Shown here one piece after another: positions 34,701 through 44,302 of a DNA stretch of 64,000 nucleotides. The DNA is taken from positions 682,001 through 746,000 of the forward strand of contig JAWLAE010000002.1 in NCBI GenBank assembly GCA_041395625.1, read 5' to 3'. Under the pieces are notes generated by a model, which was given only the letters and a program-made list of their open reading frames with translations, was not told the DNA's origin and searched no databases. Source of the DNA: CADEED01 sp041395625 (GTDB lineage Bacteria > Pseudomonadota > Gammaproteobacteria > Steroidobacterales > Steroidobacteraceae). Each line of letters starts with the position of its first letter. The stretch's first letter is position 1. Made by a program: the position numbers and the translations under genes.

Positions 34701-37474
34701 ACTGGCCCTCCTGGGCCGGCAAGGCGCGCGACCAGGCAGGTCCGGCAGCTAACATCCTCACCATCACGGCTGATAAAGAGGAATACAAGGTCGGTGAGAC
34801 CGCGACGATCCAGTTGCCGGAGGCCGCCGACGGCCGCGCGCTCGTCACGCTCGAAACGGGCGCGGCAATCCTCGAACACCGCTGGGTCGAACCGCGCGCC
34901 GGCGCCAATCGCATCACCATTCCAATCACCGGGCGGATGGCGCCGAATGTCTACGTCGGTGTGACCATGATCCAGCCGCACGAACACAAAGGCAGCGATC
35001 GACCGATCCGTCTGTACGGCCTCATCCCACTCAAGGTCACAGATCCGACGACGCGGCTCGCGCCGGCGATCAAGACCGCAGACGAATGGGTGCCGCAAAC
35101 CAGGACCCGTGTGCAGGTCAGCGAGACCAGTGGCCGCGCGATGACGTACACGCTCGCCATCGTCGATGAAGGGCTGTTGGGTCTGACCAACTTCCGCACT
35201 CCGAATCTCCACGGCGAGTTCTACAAACGGGAAGCGCTAGGGATCGCAACCTGGGATCTGTTCGATGACGTGGTCGGCAGCTACGGCGCGCAGCTGGAGC
35301 GATTGTTGGCGCTCGGCGGCAGCGACGAGGGACCGGCGATCGATCCGAACGCCAACAAGTCGCGCTTCCCGCCCGTGGTGCGCTTCATGGGACCGTTCCA
35401 GCTCGCCGCCAAGGCGACTGCCAGCCACGAGGTGGAGCTGCCGCAGTACATCGGCGCGGTGCGCATCATGCTGGTGGCCGGCGATGGCAGTGCCTACGGC
35501 TCCGCGGACAAGTCGGTCTTCGTTCGTCAGCCGTTGATGATCCTGCCAACGCTGCCGCGCGTGATCGGGCCGGAGGAATCGGTCTCGCTGCCGGTGTCGA
35601 TCTTCGTCAGTGAACCCTCGATCAAGAATGCCACGCTGCGGGTCGAGACGGATGCGCTGCTGACAGCGCCGGGCGACAAGAGTGTCTCGATCGCCTTCGC
35701 CCGCCCCGAAGAAAAACTGGGCATGTTGCATCTGCAGGCCGGCCGGCGCCTCGGTCGCAGCCACATCCGCGTGCTGGCGACGAGCGGCAAGCACACCGCC
35801 GCGAGCGATATCTATCTCGAGGTGCGCAGTCCCAACCCCAGTACCACCAAAGTGCAACGCGCGATAATCGAGCCGGGCGAACGCTGGCAGGCAGCAGCGA
35901 AATGGCATGGACTGGCCGGCACTAACGACGCGGTGCTCGAAGTATCCGCCGTGCCGCCGCTCAATCTGGATGGGCAACTCGACTATCTGATTCACTACCC
36001 GCACGGCTGCCTCGAGCAGATCACCTCTGGCGCCTTTCCACAGGTGTTCCTGCCGACGTTGATCGCGCTCGAGCCCGAACGGCGCGCAGCCGTTGAGCGC
36101 AATGTCGAGGTTGCCATCGAGCGCCTGCGCGGTTTCCAGCAAGCCAACGGCGGCTTCGCCTACTGGCCGGGCGGCTTCACCGCCGCCGCCGATCTACGCT
36201 GGCGCGACGACTGGAGCACGACCTACGCGGGACACTTCCTCGTCGAGGCCGAGAAGGCTGGCTACCGCATGCCTCCCGAACTGCTGACGAGCTGGATCCG
36301 CTACCAGACGGACATGGCGCAGCGCTGGAGCACGACTGACAACCGGCGGCTCGCCGCGCGCAGCGCGGGCATGGCCGAGGCGGAACGACTGGCACAGGCG
36401 TATCGCCTGTATACGCTCGCGCGCGCCGGCAAACCGGAAATCGGTGCGATGAATCGCCTGCGCGAGAGTCCCTCGATGTCCACAGCGGAACGCTGGATGC
36501 TGGCCGCCGCCTATCAACTGGCCGGACTCGGCGACGCTGCTGCGCAACTCGTGCGGGGCCAGACGATCGAGATCAGCTCGAATGACGCTGACACTTACAG
36601 CTTCGGATCGGCCATGCGCGATCGGGCGATCGTCCTGCAGGCACTTGTGCTGCTCGGTCGCAGCGCGGAGGCGCGTACGTTGGTCGACGCGATCTCGGCC
36701 GAGCTCGTTTCCGGCCGCTGGCACAGCACGCAATCCGTGGCCTACGCCCTGCTCGCAATCGGCCAATACGCCGGCGGCAAACCATTCGAAGCGTTCACCT
36801 ACGAATTGAGTGCGCCGGGCCGAACGGGCGCCATCAAGGCCGAAAAGATGGTCTCCAGTACCCGCCTCGACCCGCAAGCCGATGGCGCGCAACCGGTGCT
36901 TGTCACTAACACCGCCGATCGGCCACTGTACGCCACGCTGATCGTGCGCGGCGTACCAGCGAGCGGCAGCGAAGACGCGGCGCAACAGGGTTTGAGCATC
37001 CGCCAGGAGTATGCCGATGCCGGCGGCACGCCCGGCCTTGCCATCACGCGCATCGAGCAGGGCACCGATCTGATGACGCGTGTGACCGTCAGCAATACCA
37101 GCAGGCGTCGCCTCGACAACCTCGCGCTCACCCAGATGCTGCCGGCCGGCTGGGAGATACGCAACGAACGGCTGGAAGGCGCGGCCATGGCGGGCGACCG
37201 CGACGCAAGCGAATCCAGCAATCGCGGTTGGTTCATCGACGGATCGCCGGATGCAACCAATGCCAGAGCGGAATACGTCGATATCCGGGACGATCGGATC
37301 CTGCGGTACTTCAGCCTGCAGCCCGGCGAGTCGGTGTCGTTCGTCACCCGCGTGAACGCCGCCTACCTGGGTCGTTACTACCTGCCGAGTGTGTCGGTGG
37401 CAGCGATGTACGACGCGACTCAGTTCGCGCGCACGCGCGGCCAGTGGGTCGAAGTCGTGAGCCCCGCTCGCTGA
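31745..37474 (+). CDS. Alpha-2-macroglobulin family lipoprotein
   Basis: The 1909-residue protein of the YfhM type is predicted to trap proteases in the periplasm and protect the envelope. ATG 31745 follows GGAG; a lipobox L-A-A-G-C at about residues 29-33 marks a lipoprotein. MG-type beta domains follow, with the NGxQLPVSHFD and GYLYGDRGVWRPGD segments typical of the A2M N region. The reactive thioester motif CLEQ is intact near residue 1422 (YPHGCLEQITSG), within an alpha-helical TED domain. An acidic Asp/Asn-rich insertion (NADPANQEDGDTGEPSNWDY) lies near residues 480-500. pbpC follows after 9 bp, the usual pairing. Confidence 0.93.
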   Translation: MNNDTGALSFGQTVLRAAPLTLVLALALLAAGCQRSKDPPSAAAPTAAAADPAWSAIVSAHTTGAVSRKSSLRVLFVNDVIPAAKVGSDAGNTLTLQPTVAGRATFASQREILFVPTNELAPATTYLARLRGDGLTGVPAGIGPFEFIVQTMQPNFDVAVERLDIEDAGAGTMRLTGTIATADHEDPALIEKVLAATVGDAPVVIEWQHAPASRRHAFTIAGLAREQAAQTLTLRWDGQPIGAAAADTREIDIPARDQFSVTQAQALEQDGRRVVVTQFSDHLDAKQNLKGLVRLSSGAFTSRVEGNTLTLYPDENAAGTVTLSLEAGIRNKRGDLLQGQTDFSLEFTTNKPQVRFVGRGVILPDASTLSVPFEAVSARAVRVTALRIYESNVPQFLQVNSLDGANELGRVGRFLWQKVIPLTAPVAGRWTRYNLDVTELMQSDPGGIFQLTLSIAPPDSTYSCPGITVGTATPATADLANADPANQEDGDTGEPSNWDYAEEYFGADVEADWRQRDNPCNPAYYRYSSGVRAARNLLASNIGLLAKRDQRGAWLTVATNLRDASPLAGAEITAQNFQGRALQTATTDSAGIAEFPVIDQPFMLVARHKNDKAYLKVNNGVQLPVSHFDAGGETVSKGLKGYLYGDRGVWRPGDAIHLTFVVQDKGKTLPANHPVTLELRNPRGQLVQTLTNATPVGQFYRFELTTAADAPTGDWTARALLGGTTFTKTLKIETIMPNRLKIDLELGDATLVAGKPLAGKLSSQWLSGATAAGLKADIEVRLTPTTTRFSRFTDYQFDDPARSFSGDPQKLFTGALDDNGTARIDGTLDLPNDAPGMLNASFATRVFERGGAFSINRATRSVAPFERFVGLRLPKGDSTRDMLMTDKNHVVEIASLSAAGEPVDLDNIQVTLEQIEWRWWWDQSGETLAQYTQRESRQIVKQETIATRKGQGQWTFQIKYPQWGRYLLRACDLNGGHCTGRVFYIDWPSWAGKARDQAGPAANILTITADKEEYKVGETATIQLPEAADGRALVTLETGAAILEHRWVEPRAGANRITIPITGRMAPNVYVGVTMIQPHEHKGSDRPIRLYGLIPLKVTDPTTRLAPAIKTADEWVPQTRTRVQVSETSGRAMTYTLAIVDEGLLGLTNFRTPNLHGEFYKREALGIATWDLFDDVVGSYGAQLERLLALGGSDEGPAIDPNANKSRFPPVVRFMGPFQLAAKATASHEVELPQYIGAVRIMLVAGDGSAYGSADKSVFVRQPLMILPTLPRVIGPEESVSLPVSIFVSEPSIKNATLRVETDALLTAPGDKSVSIAFARPEEKLGMLHLQAGRRLGRSHIRVLATSGKHTAASDIYLEVRSPNPSTTKVQRAIIEPGERWQAAAKWHGLAGTNDAVLEVSAVPPLNLDGQLDYLIHYPHGCLEQITSGAFPQVFLPTLIALEPERRAAVERNVEVAIERLRGFQQANGGFAYWPGGFTAAADLRWRDDWSTTYAGHFLVEAEKAGYRMPPELLTSWIRYQTDMAQRWSTTDNRRLAARSAGMAEAERLAQAYRLYTLARAGKPEIGAMNRLRESPSMSTAERWMLAAAYQLAGLGDAAAQLVRGQTIEISSNDADTYSFGSAMRDRAIVLQALVLLGRSAEARTLVDAISAELVSGRWHSTQSVAYALLAIGQYAGGKPFEAFTYELSAPGRTGAIKAEKMVSSTRLDPQADGAQPVLVTNTADRPLYATLIVRGVPASGSEDAAQQGLSIRQEYADAGGTPGLAITRIEQGTDLMTRVTVSNTSRRRLDNLALTQMLPAGWEIRNERLEGAAMAGDRDASESSNRGWFIDGSPDATNARAEYVDIRDDRILRYFSLQPGESVSFVTRVNAAYLGRYYLPSVSVAAMYDATQFARTRGQWVEVVSPAR

Positions 37475-37483
37475 GCGACCGGC

Positions 37484-39916
37484 GTGCTGCAGATGCGAGC
37501 AACGAGCGATCTGACACTAACCCGGCGCCAGCGACGGGTGGCGCTGCTTGCGGGCTCGGCGTGGCTGGTTGCGGCGGTCGGTTTCTGGCGCCTGCTCCCA
37601 CAGCCGCTGTTCACGCTGCCGCAGGCGGATATTCTGCTGGCACGCAACGGCGAATTGCTCGACGCGCGTATCGCAAGCGACGGTCAATGGCGTTTCCCGC
37701 CGCTCGAACACGTACCGATCCGTTTCGCCACCGCGTTGATCCACTACGAAGACAAGCGCTTCCGCGAACATGTCGGCATCGATCCACTGGCCGTGGCGCG
37801 TGCCGCCCGGCTCAACCTCCAACAACAGAGAATCGCAAGCGGCGGCAGCACCCTGACCATGCAGGTGGCAAGGCTCGCGTTGCACCACGACCGACGCAGC
37901 CTCCCCGCCAAGCTCAAGGAAGCGTTGCTGGCGTTACGCATCGAAGCGAGCTACGACAAGGACGCGATTCTCGCGCTCTATGCCAACAATGCGCCGTTCG
38001 GCGGCAACGTCGTCGGGCTGGAAGCGGCAGCGTGGCGCTACTTCGATCGGCCGCCGGACGATCTCTCCTGGGCCGAGGCCTGCACGCTCGCGGTATTGCC
38101 CAACAGCCCGTCGCTGGTGCACTTGCGTCGCAATCGCGCGCGCCTCGCCGTGAAACGCAATCAGCTGCTGCAGCGCCTGCACGCACGCGGCGTGCTCGAT
38201 GCAGAGACGCTGCAACTCGCGCTCGCCGAGCCACTGGTGGCCGAGCCGCGGGAGCTGCCAAGCCTCGCGCCACATCTGCTGGAAACTGTGCGCGCGCGCG
38301 AACCACACCGACACCGCTTCGTCAGCACGCTGGATCCGCGACTGCAGAGGACGGCGACCGAGGTCGTTCAGGAGTTCAGTCGCTCGCTGGCCCGCCAGCA
38401 GATCCACAACGCCGCAGCCGTGGTGATCGACAATCGCAGCTTCGAAGTGCTCGCGTACGTCGGCAACTCGCAATGGTCCGTCGCCGGCAATCATGGCCAT
38501 GCGGTCGACATCGTGCAGCGGCCGCGCAGCACCGGCAGTATCCTCAAGCCCTATTTGTACGCGGCCATGCTGGAGGATGGCGCACTGCTGCCACAGACCT
38601 TGGTACCCGATGTGCCGACGCAGATCGCAGGCTATACCCCTGAGAACTTCGATCGTCAGTACCGGGGCGCGGTGCCCGCGGATGCAGCGCTGGCACAATC
38701 GCTGAACGTCCCGGCGGTACGGTTGTTGCGTCAGTACGGCGTCGAGCGCTTCTACGACCAGTTGCGCGACGCGGGTATGAGCACCCTCCGCCGACCGGCA
38801 GCCGACTACGGGCTCACGCTGATTCTGGGCGGCGCCGAGGGCACGTTATGGGACACGACTGCGATGTACGCCAATCTCGCCGACATCGCGCGCCGCCCGC
38901 CGGACCACATCGCCGATCCCTATCGCAGTGTCCGGGTGCTCGCTACCGCGACCCGCGCATCGCCGGCAGCCGTCGTTTCTGAAAATTTGGGCAACCAAGC
39001 GGCGCGCATTGGCCCGGCATCGGCCTGGCTCACGTTGACAGCACTGCTGGAGGTGACACGGCCTGGCGAGGAAGGTCACTGGCGCAATTTCGCCTCGACC
39101 CACAAATTCGCCTGGAAAACCGGCACCAGCTGGGGCCTGCGCGACGGCTGGGCGATCGGCACTAACGATCGCTACACGGTGGGCGTCTGGGTCGGCAACG
39201 CCACGGGCGAAGGGCGACCGGGACTCACCGGTTCCAGTGCGGCCGCACCGCTCATGTTTGCGCTGGTAGCCCGACTCGAGCCGGGCGGCTGGTTCGCGCA
39301 ACCCTACCACGCGATGCGGCAGGTCGACGTCTGTCGCAACGACGGGTACCTCGCGACGCCGTACTGCGACAGCCAGCGAATCTGGATTCCGCGCACCAGC
39401 CACTTCGACCAGCAGAGCCCTTACAACTTGCTCGTCCATCTCGACCAGGCAGCACGCTGGCGCGTCGACGGCGGCTGCCTATCACCGCACAGCATGCAGC
39501 ATCGCCAGTGGTTCGTGTTGCCCCCGCTACAGGAAACGTACTATCGGCGCACGCACACGAGCTACCGCACACTGCCGGAGTACCTGCCGGGCTGCGGCGC
39601 CAGCACCGTCGCCACCAGCGGCGTCCCGCTGGATTTCCTGTACCCGAACAATGATACAAGCATCTACGTACCGCTCGAGCTGGACGGCCGCGCGGGGCGC
39701 ACGGTTTTCGAAGCCGTGCACCGCCGTGCCGACGCCCTGCTGTATTGGCATCTCGACGATCAATACCTCGGCAGCACCCGCGGCACGCATCAGCTGAGCC
39801 TCGATCTCCCGGCCGGACCACATGTCGTCACGATCGTCGATGCCGACGGCAACCGCGCGGTCCGACGATTCACGATCCTCGAGCGCCGTCCGACGCGCAC
39901 CGCAGCAATGCGCTGA
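37484..39916 (+). CDS. pbpC: Penicillin-binding protein 1C
   Basis: PBP1C is a bifunctional peptidoglycan synthase. The 810-residue protein has a membrane anchor (about 18-36), a GT51 glycosyltransferase domain with catalytic Glu 89 in IHYEDKRFREH and GGSTLTMQVAR (120-130), a transpeptidase domain with the SxxK motif in STGSILKPY (near 350) and KTGTSWGLRDG (near 545), and a BiPBP_C domain at the end. The start is GTG 37484 or ATG 37493. Pairing with A2M suggests repair of envelope damage after protease or predator attack. Confidence 0.95.
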   Translation: MLQMRATSDLTLTRRQRRVALLAGSAWLVAAVGFWRLLPQPLFTLPQADILLARNGELLDARIASDGQWRFPPLEHVPIRFATALIHYEDKRFREHVGIDPLAVARAARLNLQQQRIASGGSTLTMQVARLALHHDRRSLPAKLKEALLALRIEASYDKDAILALYANNAPFGGNVVGLEAAAWRYFDRPPDDLSWAEACTLAVLPNSPSLVHLRRNRARLAVKRNQLLQRLHARGVLDAETLQLALAEPLVAEPRELPSLAPHLLETVRAREPHRHRFVSTLDPRLQRTATEVVQEFSRSLARQQIHNAAAVVIDNRSFEVLAYVGNSQWSVAGNHGHAVDIVQRPRSTGSILKPYLYAAMLEDGALLPQTLVPDVPTQIAGYTPENFDRQYRGAVPADAALAQSLNVPAVRLLRQYGVERFYDQLRDAGMSTLRRPAADYGLTLILGGAEGTLWDTTAMYANLADIARRPPDHIADPYRSVRVLATATRASPAAVVSENLGNQAARIGPASAWLTLTALLEVTRPGEEGHWRNFASTHKFAWKTGTSWGLRDGWAIGTNDRYTVGVWVGNATGEGRPGLTGSSAAAPLMFALVARLEPGGWFAQPYHAMRQVDVCRNDGYLATPYCDSQRIWIPRTSHFDQQSPYNLLVHLDQAARWRVDGGCLSPHSMQHRQWFVLPPLQETYYRRTHTSYRTLPEYLPGCGASTVATSGVPLDFLYPNNDTSIYVPLELDGRAGRTVFEAVHRRADALLYWHLDDQYLGSTRGTHQLSLDLPAGPHVVTIVDADGNRAVRRFTILERRPTRTAAMR

Positions 39917-40050
39917 CGACGGCATGGCCATGCAAGAGGCCGCGTGGGTGGATTCCCGGCACTGCAGTTTCTGCGTATCGACAAGGGCGCAACGTACCGG
40001 CAGTCTGTTAGGTCCAAGTTGTCACCGATCGCCAACCTGAGGAGCAAGCC

Positions 40051-40317
40051 ATGGCGCGCGAACAGACCTCCGACCGCCGCAAATCCGTGCGGCGCCGCAC
40101 CGGACCCGAACTAATTGCTACGCAACAGGTCACGGACACAGGTCACCGCCCCCCCGGGCCGCAGTCCGCGGCCGCGCCGGCTACTGCGCGGGCATCTCGC
40201 CACGAGCGCGTCTGCCGGCGCGCCTACCAACTGGCTGAAGCGCGTGGCTTCGCACCTGGCAGGGAGCTGGACGACTGGTTGGCTGCCGAGGCCGAGATCG
40301 AACGCGCCAATACGTAG
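40051..40317 (+). CDS. DUF2934 protein
   Basis: The 88-residue protein has a basic N-terminus (SDRRKSVRRRTG), a Pro/Ala-rich middle and the DUF2934 motif RAYQLAEARGFAPGRELDDWLAAEAEI. Function unknown; the family often sits among stress genes, as here just upstream of hsp20. GAGGAG precedes the ATG. Confidence 0.85.
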   Translation: MAREQTSDRRKSVRRRTGPELIATQQVTDTGHRPPGPQSAAAPATARASRHERVCRRAYQLAEARGFAPGRELDDWLAAEAEIERANT

Positions 40318-40390
40318 AAATTCTTATCGGCAAATGCTCGTGGGACTCCATCTAGAGAGTGATCCTTCAACTCAACCCGGAGAGCGCAAC

Positions 40391-40834
40391 GTGAATCTCA
40401 TACGCAGAGAACCTTTTCGTGACATCGACGACCTATTCAACCGGATGCTGACATCTTCGTGGCCACGCTCGCGTGCGCTCGCGAACAATGGCGGCAACGC
40501 CATCGAGTGGGCGCCGTCCGCAGATATCAGCGAGACTGACAAGGAATTCCTGGTGCGGGCCGAACTGCCGGCGGTCAAGAAAGATGACATTCAGGTGACA
40601 GTCGACAACGACGTCATTACGATCCGCGGCGAGCGCAAACAGGAAACGGAAGACAAGAGCGAGAAACATCATCGCGTCGAGCGATTCTATGGCACGTTCG
40701 AACGCAGCTTCTCCTTGCCGCCCAACGCGGACGCGTCAGCCATCAAGGCAGATTCGAAGGACGGCGTGCTCACCGTGCGAATCCCAAAGGCCAAGGCGGA
40801 GAAGCCCAAGGCGATCGAAGTCAAAGTACAGTAA
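40391..40834 (+). CDS. Small heat-shock protein Hsp20
   Basis: The 147-residue alpha-crystallin-type chaperone holds unfolding proteins. I use GTG 40391 because CGGAGAG precedes it and N-L-I-R-R-E-P-F-R-D-I-D-D-L-F is a standard N-terminus; the frame is open to 40115 through the DUF2934 gene. The domain spans about 37-140, with IRGERKQE and the C-terminal VLTVRIPKAK. No clear sigma-32 promoter was seen. Confidence 0.93.
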   Translation: MNLIRREPFRDIDDLFNRMLTSSWPRSRALANNGGNAIEWAPSADISETDKEFLVRAELPAVKKDDIQVTVDNDVITIRGERKQETEDKSEKHHRVERFYGTFERSFSLPPNADASAIKADSKDGVLTVRIPKAKAEKPKAIEVKVQ

Positions 40835-40847
40835 ACACGGCGCGCAC

Positions 40848-40877
40848 TACGGTGATCGACGAGTGTCGGTCACCGTA
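40848..40877. terminator. 13-bp stem hairpin between convergent genes
   Basis: TACGGTGATCGAC, loop GAGT, GTCGGTCACCGTA gives 13 pairs with one G-U. It lies between the hsp20 stop and the 3' end of the opposing receiver gene and could stop transcription from both sides, although neither strand has a strong T-run. Confidence 0.55.
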
Positions 40878-40902
40878 ATGCCGCAGCAGGTGACGGCGGG
40901 AC

Positions 40903-41370
40903 CTACCGTCGACGCTGTGCCTCTAGTGATTGCTGGCGACCGATCGTTGCAGCCGGCCGATCGAGCTCACGATGCAGTGCCGCGAAGTGCTCGACGGTTT
41001 TGAGCAGACGCTCCGGGTCGATCGGCTTCGCGGCCAGCATGATCGGTGCGCCGGGGATGTACGGTATGTCGGCGTTCGCCAGGTCGGCCGTGAGGAGGAT
41101 CGTCGGCACGCGATAGCCGCAGCGCTGTGCGATCTCCTCCGCGACTTCCGTGCCAGTCATGTCACCGCCGATCTGATAATCGACGATCAGTACATCCGGC
41201 TTGACCGCCTGCAGCTGCTCGAGTGCCGACTCCGCCGTCGGCGCGGTGAGCGCCCGATATCCCGCGCTGCGCAGGAGCATCTGGGTGGCGCGCAAGATGG
41301 CGGAGTCATCTTCGACATGCAGCACGACATAGGCCTCTGCAGCGCCGGCATCAGTTTTGTTCGACGACAT
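40903..41370 (-). CDS. Single-domain response regulator
   Basis: The 155-residue protein is a receiver domain alone: LHVEDDSAILRA (acidic pair), the phospho-acceptor Asp in VLIVDYQIGGDMTG, the Thr of ILLTADLANAD and the Lys of AAKPIDPE. An ATG at 41373 is also possible. The output is unknown; it may serve the kinase encoded at 45.5 kb. It is divergent from the first stress-protein gene, with about 250 bp between them. Confidence 0.88.
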   Translation of the reverse strand: MSSNKTDAGAAEAYVVLHVEDDSAILRATQMLLRSAGYRALTAPTAESALEQLQAVKPDVLIVDYQIGGDMTGTEVAEEIAQRCGYRVPTILLTADLANADIPYIPGAPIMLAAKPIDPERLLKTVEHFAALHRELDRPAATIGRQQSLEAQRRR

Positions 41371-41618
41371 CATGAACGTGAGAATGCATGCGTGGCAGCG
41401 TCACCACCATTCGCAGCGACCACATGCAGCTAGGTAGTTCGCATTCGATCAGGTGACGTTGCATCGTGACGCCCGGCCGTAAGGATTTGCCGCAGTTCGC
41501 CGGCAATTCTACGAATACTGCCGTGACCGGGCTTGGCGCAGGATGAATATGGATGATATAACAATTCAGAATCAGTTGCTGTTTGGCCCACGTTTGCAGC
41601 GTGATCGAGAGGGGTAGC

Positions 41619-42602
41619 ATGCGTCCGATCAAGAGAATCCTGGTAGCGGTCAAGGATCCGACAGCGAAGTCACTGCCTGCCGTCGCCAAGGCGACGCAAC
41701 TGGCGACCGGACTGGGCGCTGAGCTCGTGTTGTTTCACGACATCGCGACGCCGCTGTACGCCGACATGCTCTATGCGCGCAATGTCGATCTCAAATCGCT
41801 GCAACGCGATCAGCTCGCCCACCGCCGCAGTCAGCTCGAAACTATCGCCGCGCGCGTACGTCGCCATGGACTGTCGGTCAGCATCGTGGCCGAGTGGGAC
41901 TTTCCGGCCGCTGAGGCGATCGTCCGCCAGGCGTGGAAGCAACGGGCGGACCTCGTCGTCGCCGAAGTGCATGAGGGCGGCAAACATCGTGCCCGCTGGC
42001 TGTTGAGTTACACGGATTGGGAACTGTTGCGTGACTGCCCGGTGCCACTGTTGCTAGTCAAGAACAAAGCACTCTATCGGCACCCCAAACTACTGGCGGC
42101 TATCGATCCGCTGCATGCGTTCGCGAAGCCGGCCAGTCTCGACCGCGAGATCCTGCGTACGGGCGCGCAAATGACGCACGCACTCGAGGGCGAGCTACAC
42201 GCCCTGCACGTCTTTACGCCACCAATGCCGATCATGCCGCCGCTTGCCATGGGTCCGCTGGTCGATGTCAGTACGCCGCGTGACGAGACGGAGGCGGAGG
42301 CCCGCAAACGCTTCATGAGCGAGCTGGGCGGATTCGAGGTCAAGCGCAGTGCGCGTCATCTGGTCGAGGGTCGTCCGACCGCAGTCATACCGGCGGTCGC
42401 GAAGAAGCTGCGCAGCGCTATCGTGATCATGGGCGCAGTATCTCGTTCGGGGCTCAAACGCATTTTCGTCGGCAATACCGCCGAAGCGGTAATCGACTCG
42501 CTCAGTTGCGACGTGCTGATCGTCAAGCCGCCCAATTTCGAGGCCAAAGTGCCACGCGCCAGTCGGGGCGTGCAGATATTATCAGCAGCGGCAACGCCCT
42601 GA
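41619..42602 (+). CDS. Tandem-domain universal stress protein
   Basis: The 327-residue protein contains two UspA folds (about 1-145 and 150-315), like UspE. The second domain keeps the nucleotide-binding pattern MGAVSRSGLKRIFVGNTAEA; the first ends in DCPVPLLLVKN. I chose ATG 41619 because GAGAGGGG precedes it and M-R-P-I-K-R-I-L-V-A-V starts the first beta strand. A close paralogue lies at 48.45 kb. Confidence 0.92.
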   Translation: MRPIKRILVAVKDPTAKSLPAVAKATQLATGLGAELVLFHDIATPLYADMLYARNVDLKSLQRDQLAHRRSQLETIAARVRRHGLSVSIVAEWDFPAAEAIVRQAWKQRADLVVAEVHEGGKHRARWLLSYTDWELLRDCPVPLLLVKNKALYRHPKLLAAIDPLHAFAKPASLDREILRTGAQMTHALEGELHALHVFTPPMPIMPPLAMGPLVDVSTPRDETEAEARKRFMSELGGFEVKRSARHLVEGRPTAVIPAVAKKLRSAIVIMGAVSRSGLKRIFVGNTAEAVIDSLSCDVLIVKPPNFEAKVPRASRGVQILSAAATP

Positions 42603-42609
42603 GCGATAG

Positions 42610-44202
42610 TTAGCCCTGCCGCGCCGCGGCCGTCGCTGGCAGCAATACGCGACTCGCTTGCGCGACGCTGTCTTCCGCCGCTGTATCGATCGGTATCGAT
42701 TCGAGACCCTCGTCCGGAGTTACGGCTTGCAGGTGTTGGCGCTGCCAGCCGAGCACGTCGAGATCGGCTTCCGACGGATCACGCCCTGACCGCGCCCGCG
42801 CCGCGATGCGCTCCCGCAGGACGTCGTCCGGCGCCTGACAGTCGATCAACTGCGGCTTGATCCCGAAGCCGGCCGCCAGCTGCACGAAACGAGCGCGCGT
42901 GCCGCGACTCAGGAAAGTAGCGTCGACCATTGCGATCCGGCCGCCGCGCAGAATGGCGGCCGCCAATTCGAGCAAGTGATCGTAGGTCCGTTGCGTGCGC
43001 TCCTCCGCATACAGACCAAGACCGGGGGCCGAATCGGATGAGTCCTGCGCCGCGAGGCCGGCGAGTCGCTTGCGTTCGATGTCCGACCGCAAATGAATGG
43101 CGGGCAACACGATCGCCAGGCGCTCGGCGAGCCACGATTTTCCTGAGCCCGACAGACCGTGGAACAGCAACAGGCGCGGAACACTCTCGGCCAGCCGCCA
43201 CTCGGCGTGCGCAACACAGCGTGCCTGGCGGTCACACAGCGACTCCCGATCGCGCACCGCAGGTCGGTCGAGATTGAGCGCACACACCTTGGCGCGCACG
43301 AGTGCGCAGTGCGCCTCGAACAGGTCCAGCAGCTCGACGGCTGCATAATCGCCGGTCGCTGCCAGCCAGGCGTTGAGGAACCCGCTGGCGAGGTCGGCGC
43401 GACCGTGTACCTGCAGGTCCATACAGAGGAACGCCAGCTCCTGCGCGACATCGATGTGCCGAAACTCCGGTTCGAACTCCAGGCAATCGAACGCCTGCAA
43501 GCGCCCGTCGATCCGCGCCACGTTGCTCATGTGCAAATCGCCGTGGCACTCCCGGACGAACCCGGCACGCGCTCGCGCATCGATTGTTTCACCGGTTTGA
43601 CCGAGACGCTGCTGCAAAGGCAATGTAATCCGGTCCAGCCGTCTGCGAATATCGGCGTCGCGCGTGGCACGGCGACACTGACCAGCATTGGCGAGCAACA
43701 TCCGTGCGGTTCGTCGCCGTCCGTCGTTGTGAGGATGCACGGGCACGGTCGCATGCACTTTGCCTAGGCTGACGCCGAATGCTTGCAGTTCCGCCAGCGT
43801 TGCGGTCCCGCGCTCCACCAGCGCGCCGAGTTCCAGAGCCGGGTCGAACTGCCGCATCTGCACTGCGAACTCGACTGGCTCACCCTCGCCGCCGACTTGC
43901 AGTTTGCCCGCGCTGCGCACGATCCTGACCACAGCGAGGTACACGTCGGGCGCGAAGCGGCGATTCAGCCGCAGCTCTTCGCGACAAAAAAACTCGCGCC
44001 GCTCGAGCGATCGAAAATCGACGAACGGGTAATGCACCGGCCGCTTGATCTTGTATGCATACGAGCCGGTCAGAATGACCCACGATATGTGCGTCTCGAT
44101 AATCTGCAGCGCATTGACTGGATGCGGGTAGGCCGCGCTCGCCGCCAGAGCCGCGAGCGCTGACGGCAAAATGGCATTCGACTGCTGGTCGGTGACGTCC
44201 AT
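42610..44202 (-). CDS. Aminoglycoside-phosphotransferase-like/P-loop kinase fusion
   Basis: The 530-residue protein has two parts. Residues about 30-320 resemble the APH kinase fold, with FVRECHGDLHMSNVARIDGRLQAFDCLEFEP (catalytic HGDLH and metal-binding D). Residues about 340-510 are a P-loop kinase domain with FHGLSGSGKSWLAERL and IHLRSDIERKRLAGL, like gluconate or zeta-toxin-type kinases. The fusion is widespread in proteobacteria, but its substrates are unknown; antibiotic resistance should not be inferred. It is convergent with the stress-protein gene. Confidence 0.85.
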   Translation of the reverse strand: MDVTDQQSNAILPSALAALAASAAYPHPVNALQIIETHISWVILTGSYAYKIKRPVHYPFVDFRSLERREFFCREELRLNRRFAPDVYLAVVRIVRSAGKLQVGGEGEPVEFAVQMRQFDPALELGALVERGTATLAELQAFGVSLGKVHATVPVHPHNDGRRRTARMLLANAGQCRRATRDADIRRRLDRITLPLQQRLGQTGETIDARARAGFVRECHGDLHMSNVARIDGRLQAFDCLEFEPEFRHIDVAQELAFLCMDLQVHGRADLASGFLNAWLAATGDYAAVELLDLFEAHCALVRAKVCALNLDRPAVRDRESLCDRQARCVAHAEWRLAESVPRLLLFHGLSGSGKSWLAERLAIVLPAIHLRSDIERKRLAGLAAQDSSDSAPGLGLYAEERTQRTYDHLLELAAAILRGGRIAMVDATFLSRGTRARFVQLAAGFGIKPQLIDCQAPDDVLRERIAARARSGRDPSEADLDVLGWQRQHLQAVTPDEGLESIPIDTAAEDSVAQASRVLLPATAAARQG

Positions 44203-44302
44203 AGGCTGCCATTTTCCGCCGATCGGCCGCCGCTTGCGTCTGTAGATGCCGCGCCGGCGGCAGCCGCTTGCTCCCGGCGCCGCAGGCCGCTAGCCTGTTC
44301 GG

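Noticed and set aside
37228..38643. 471-residue plus-strand frame over the A2M/pbpC junction
   Set aside because: Out of frame with both recognised genes and rich in Arg/Gly/Pro; a high-GC shadow.
42610..44202. Aminoglycoside resistance gene
   Set aside because: The APH-like fold is fused to a P-loop kinase and belongs to a common chromosomal family with no shown resistance role.
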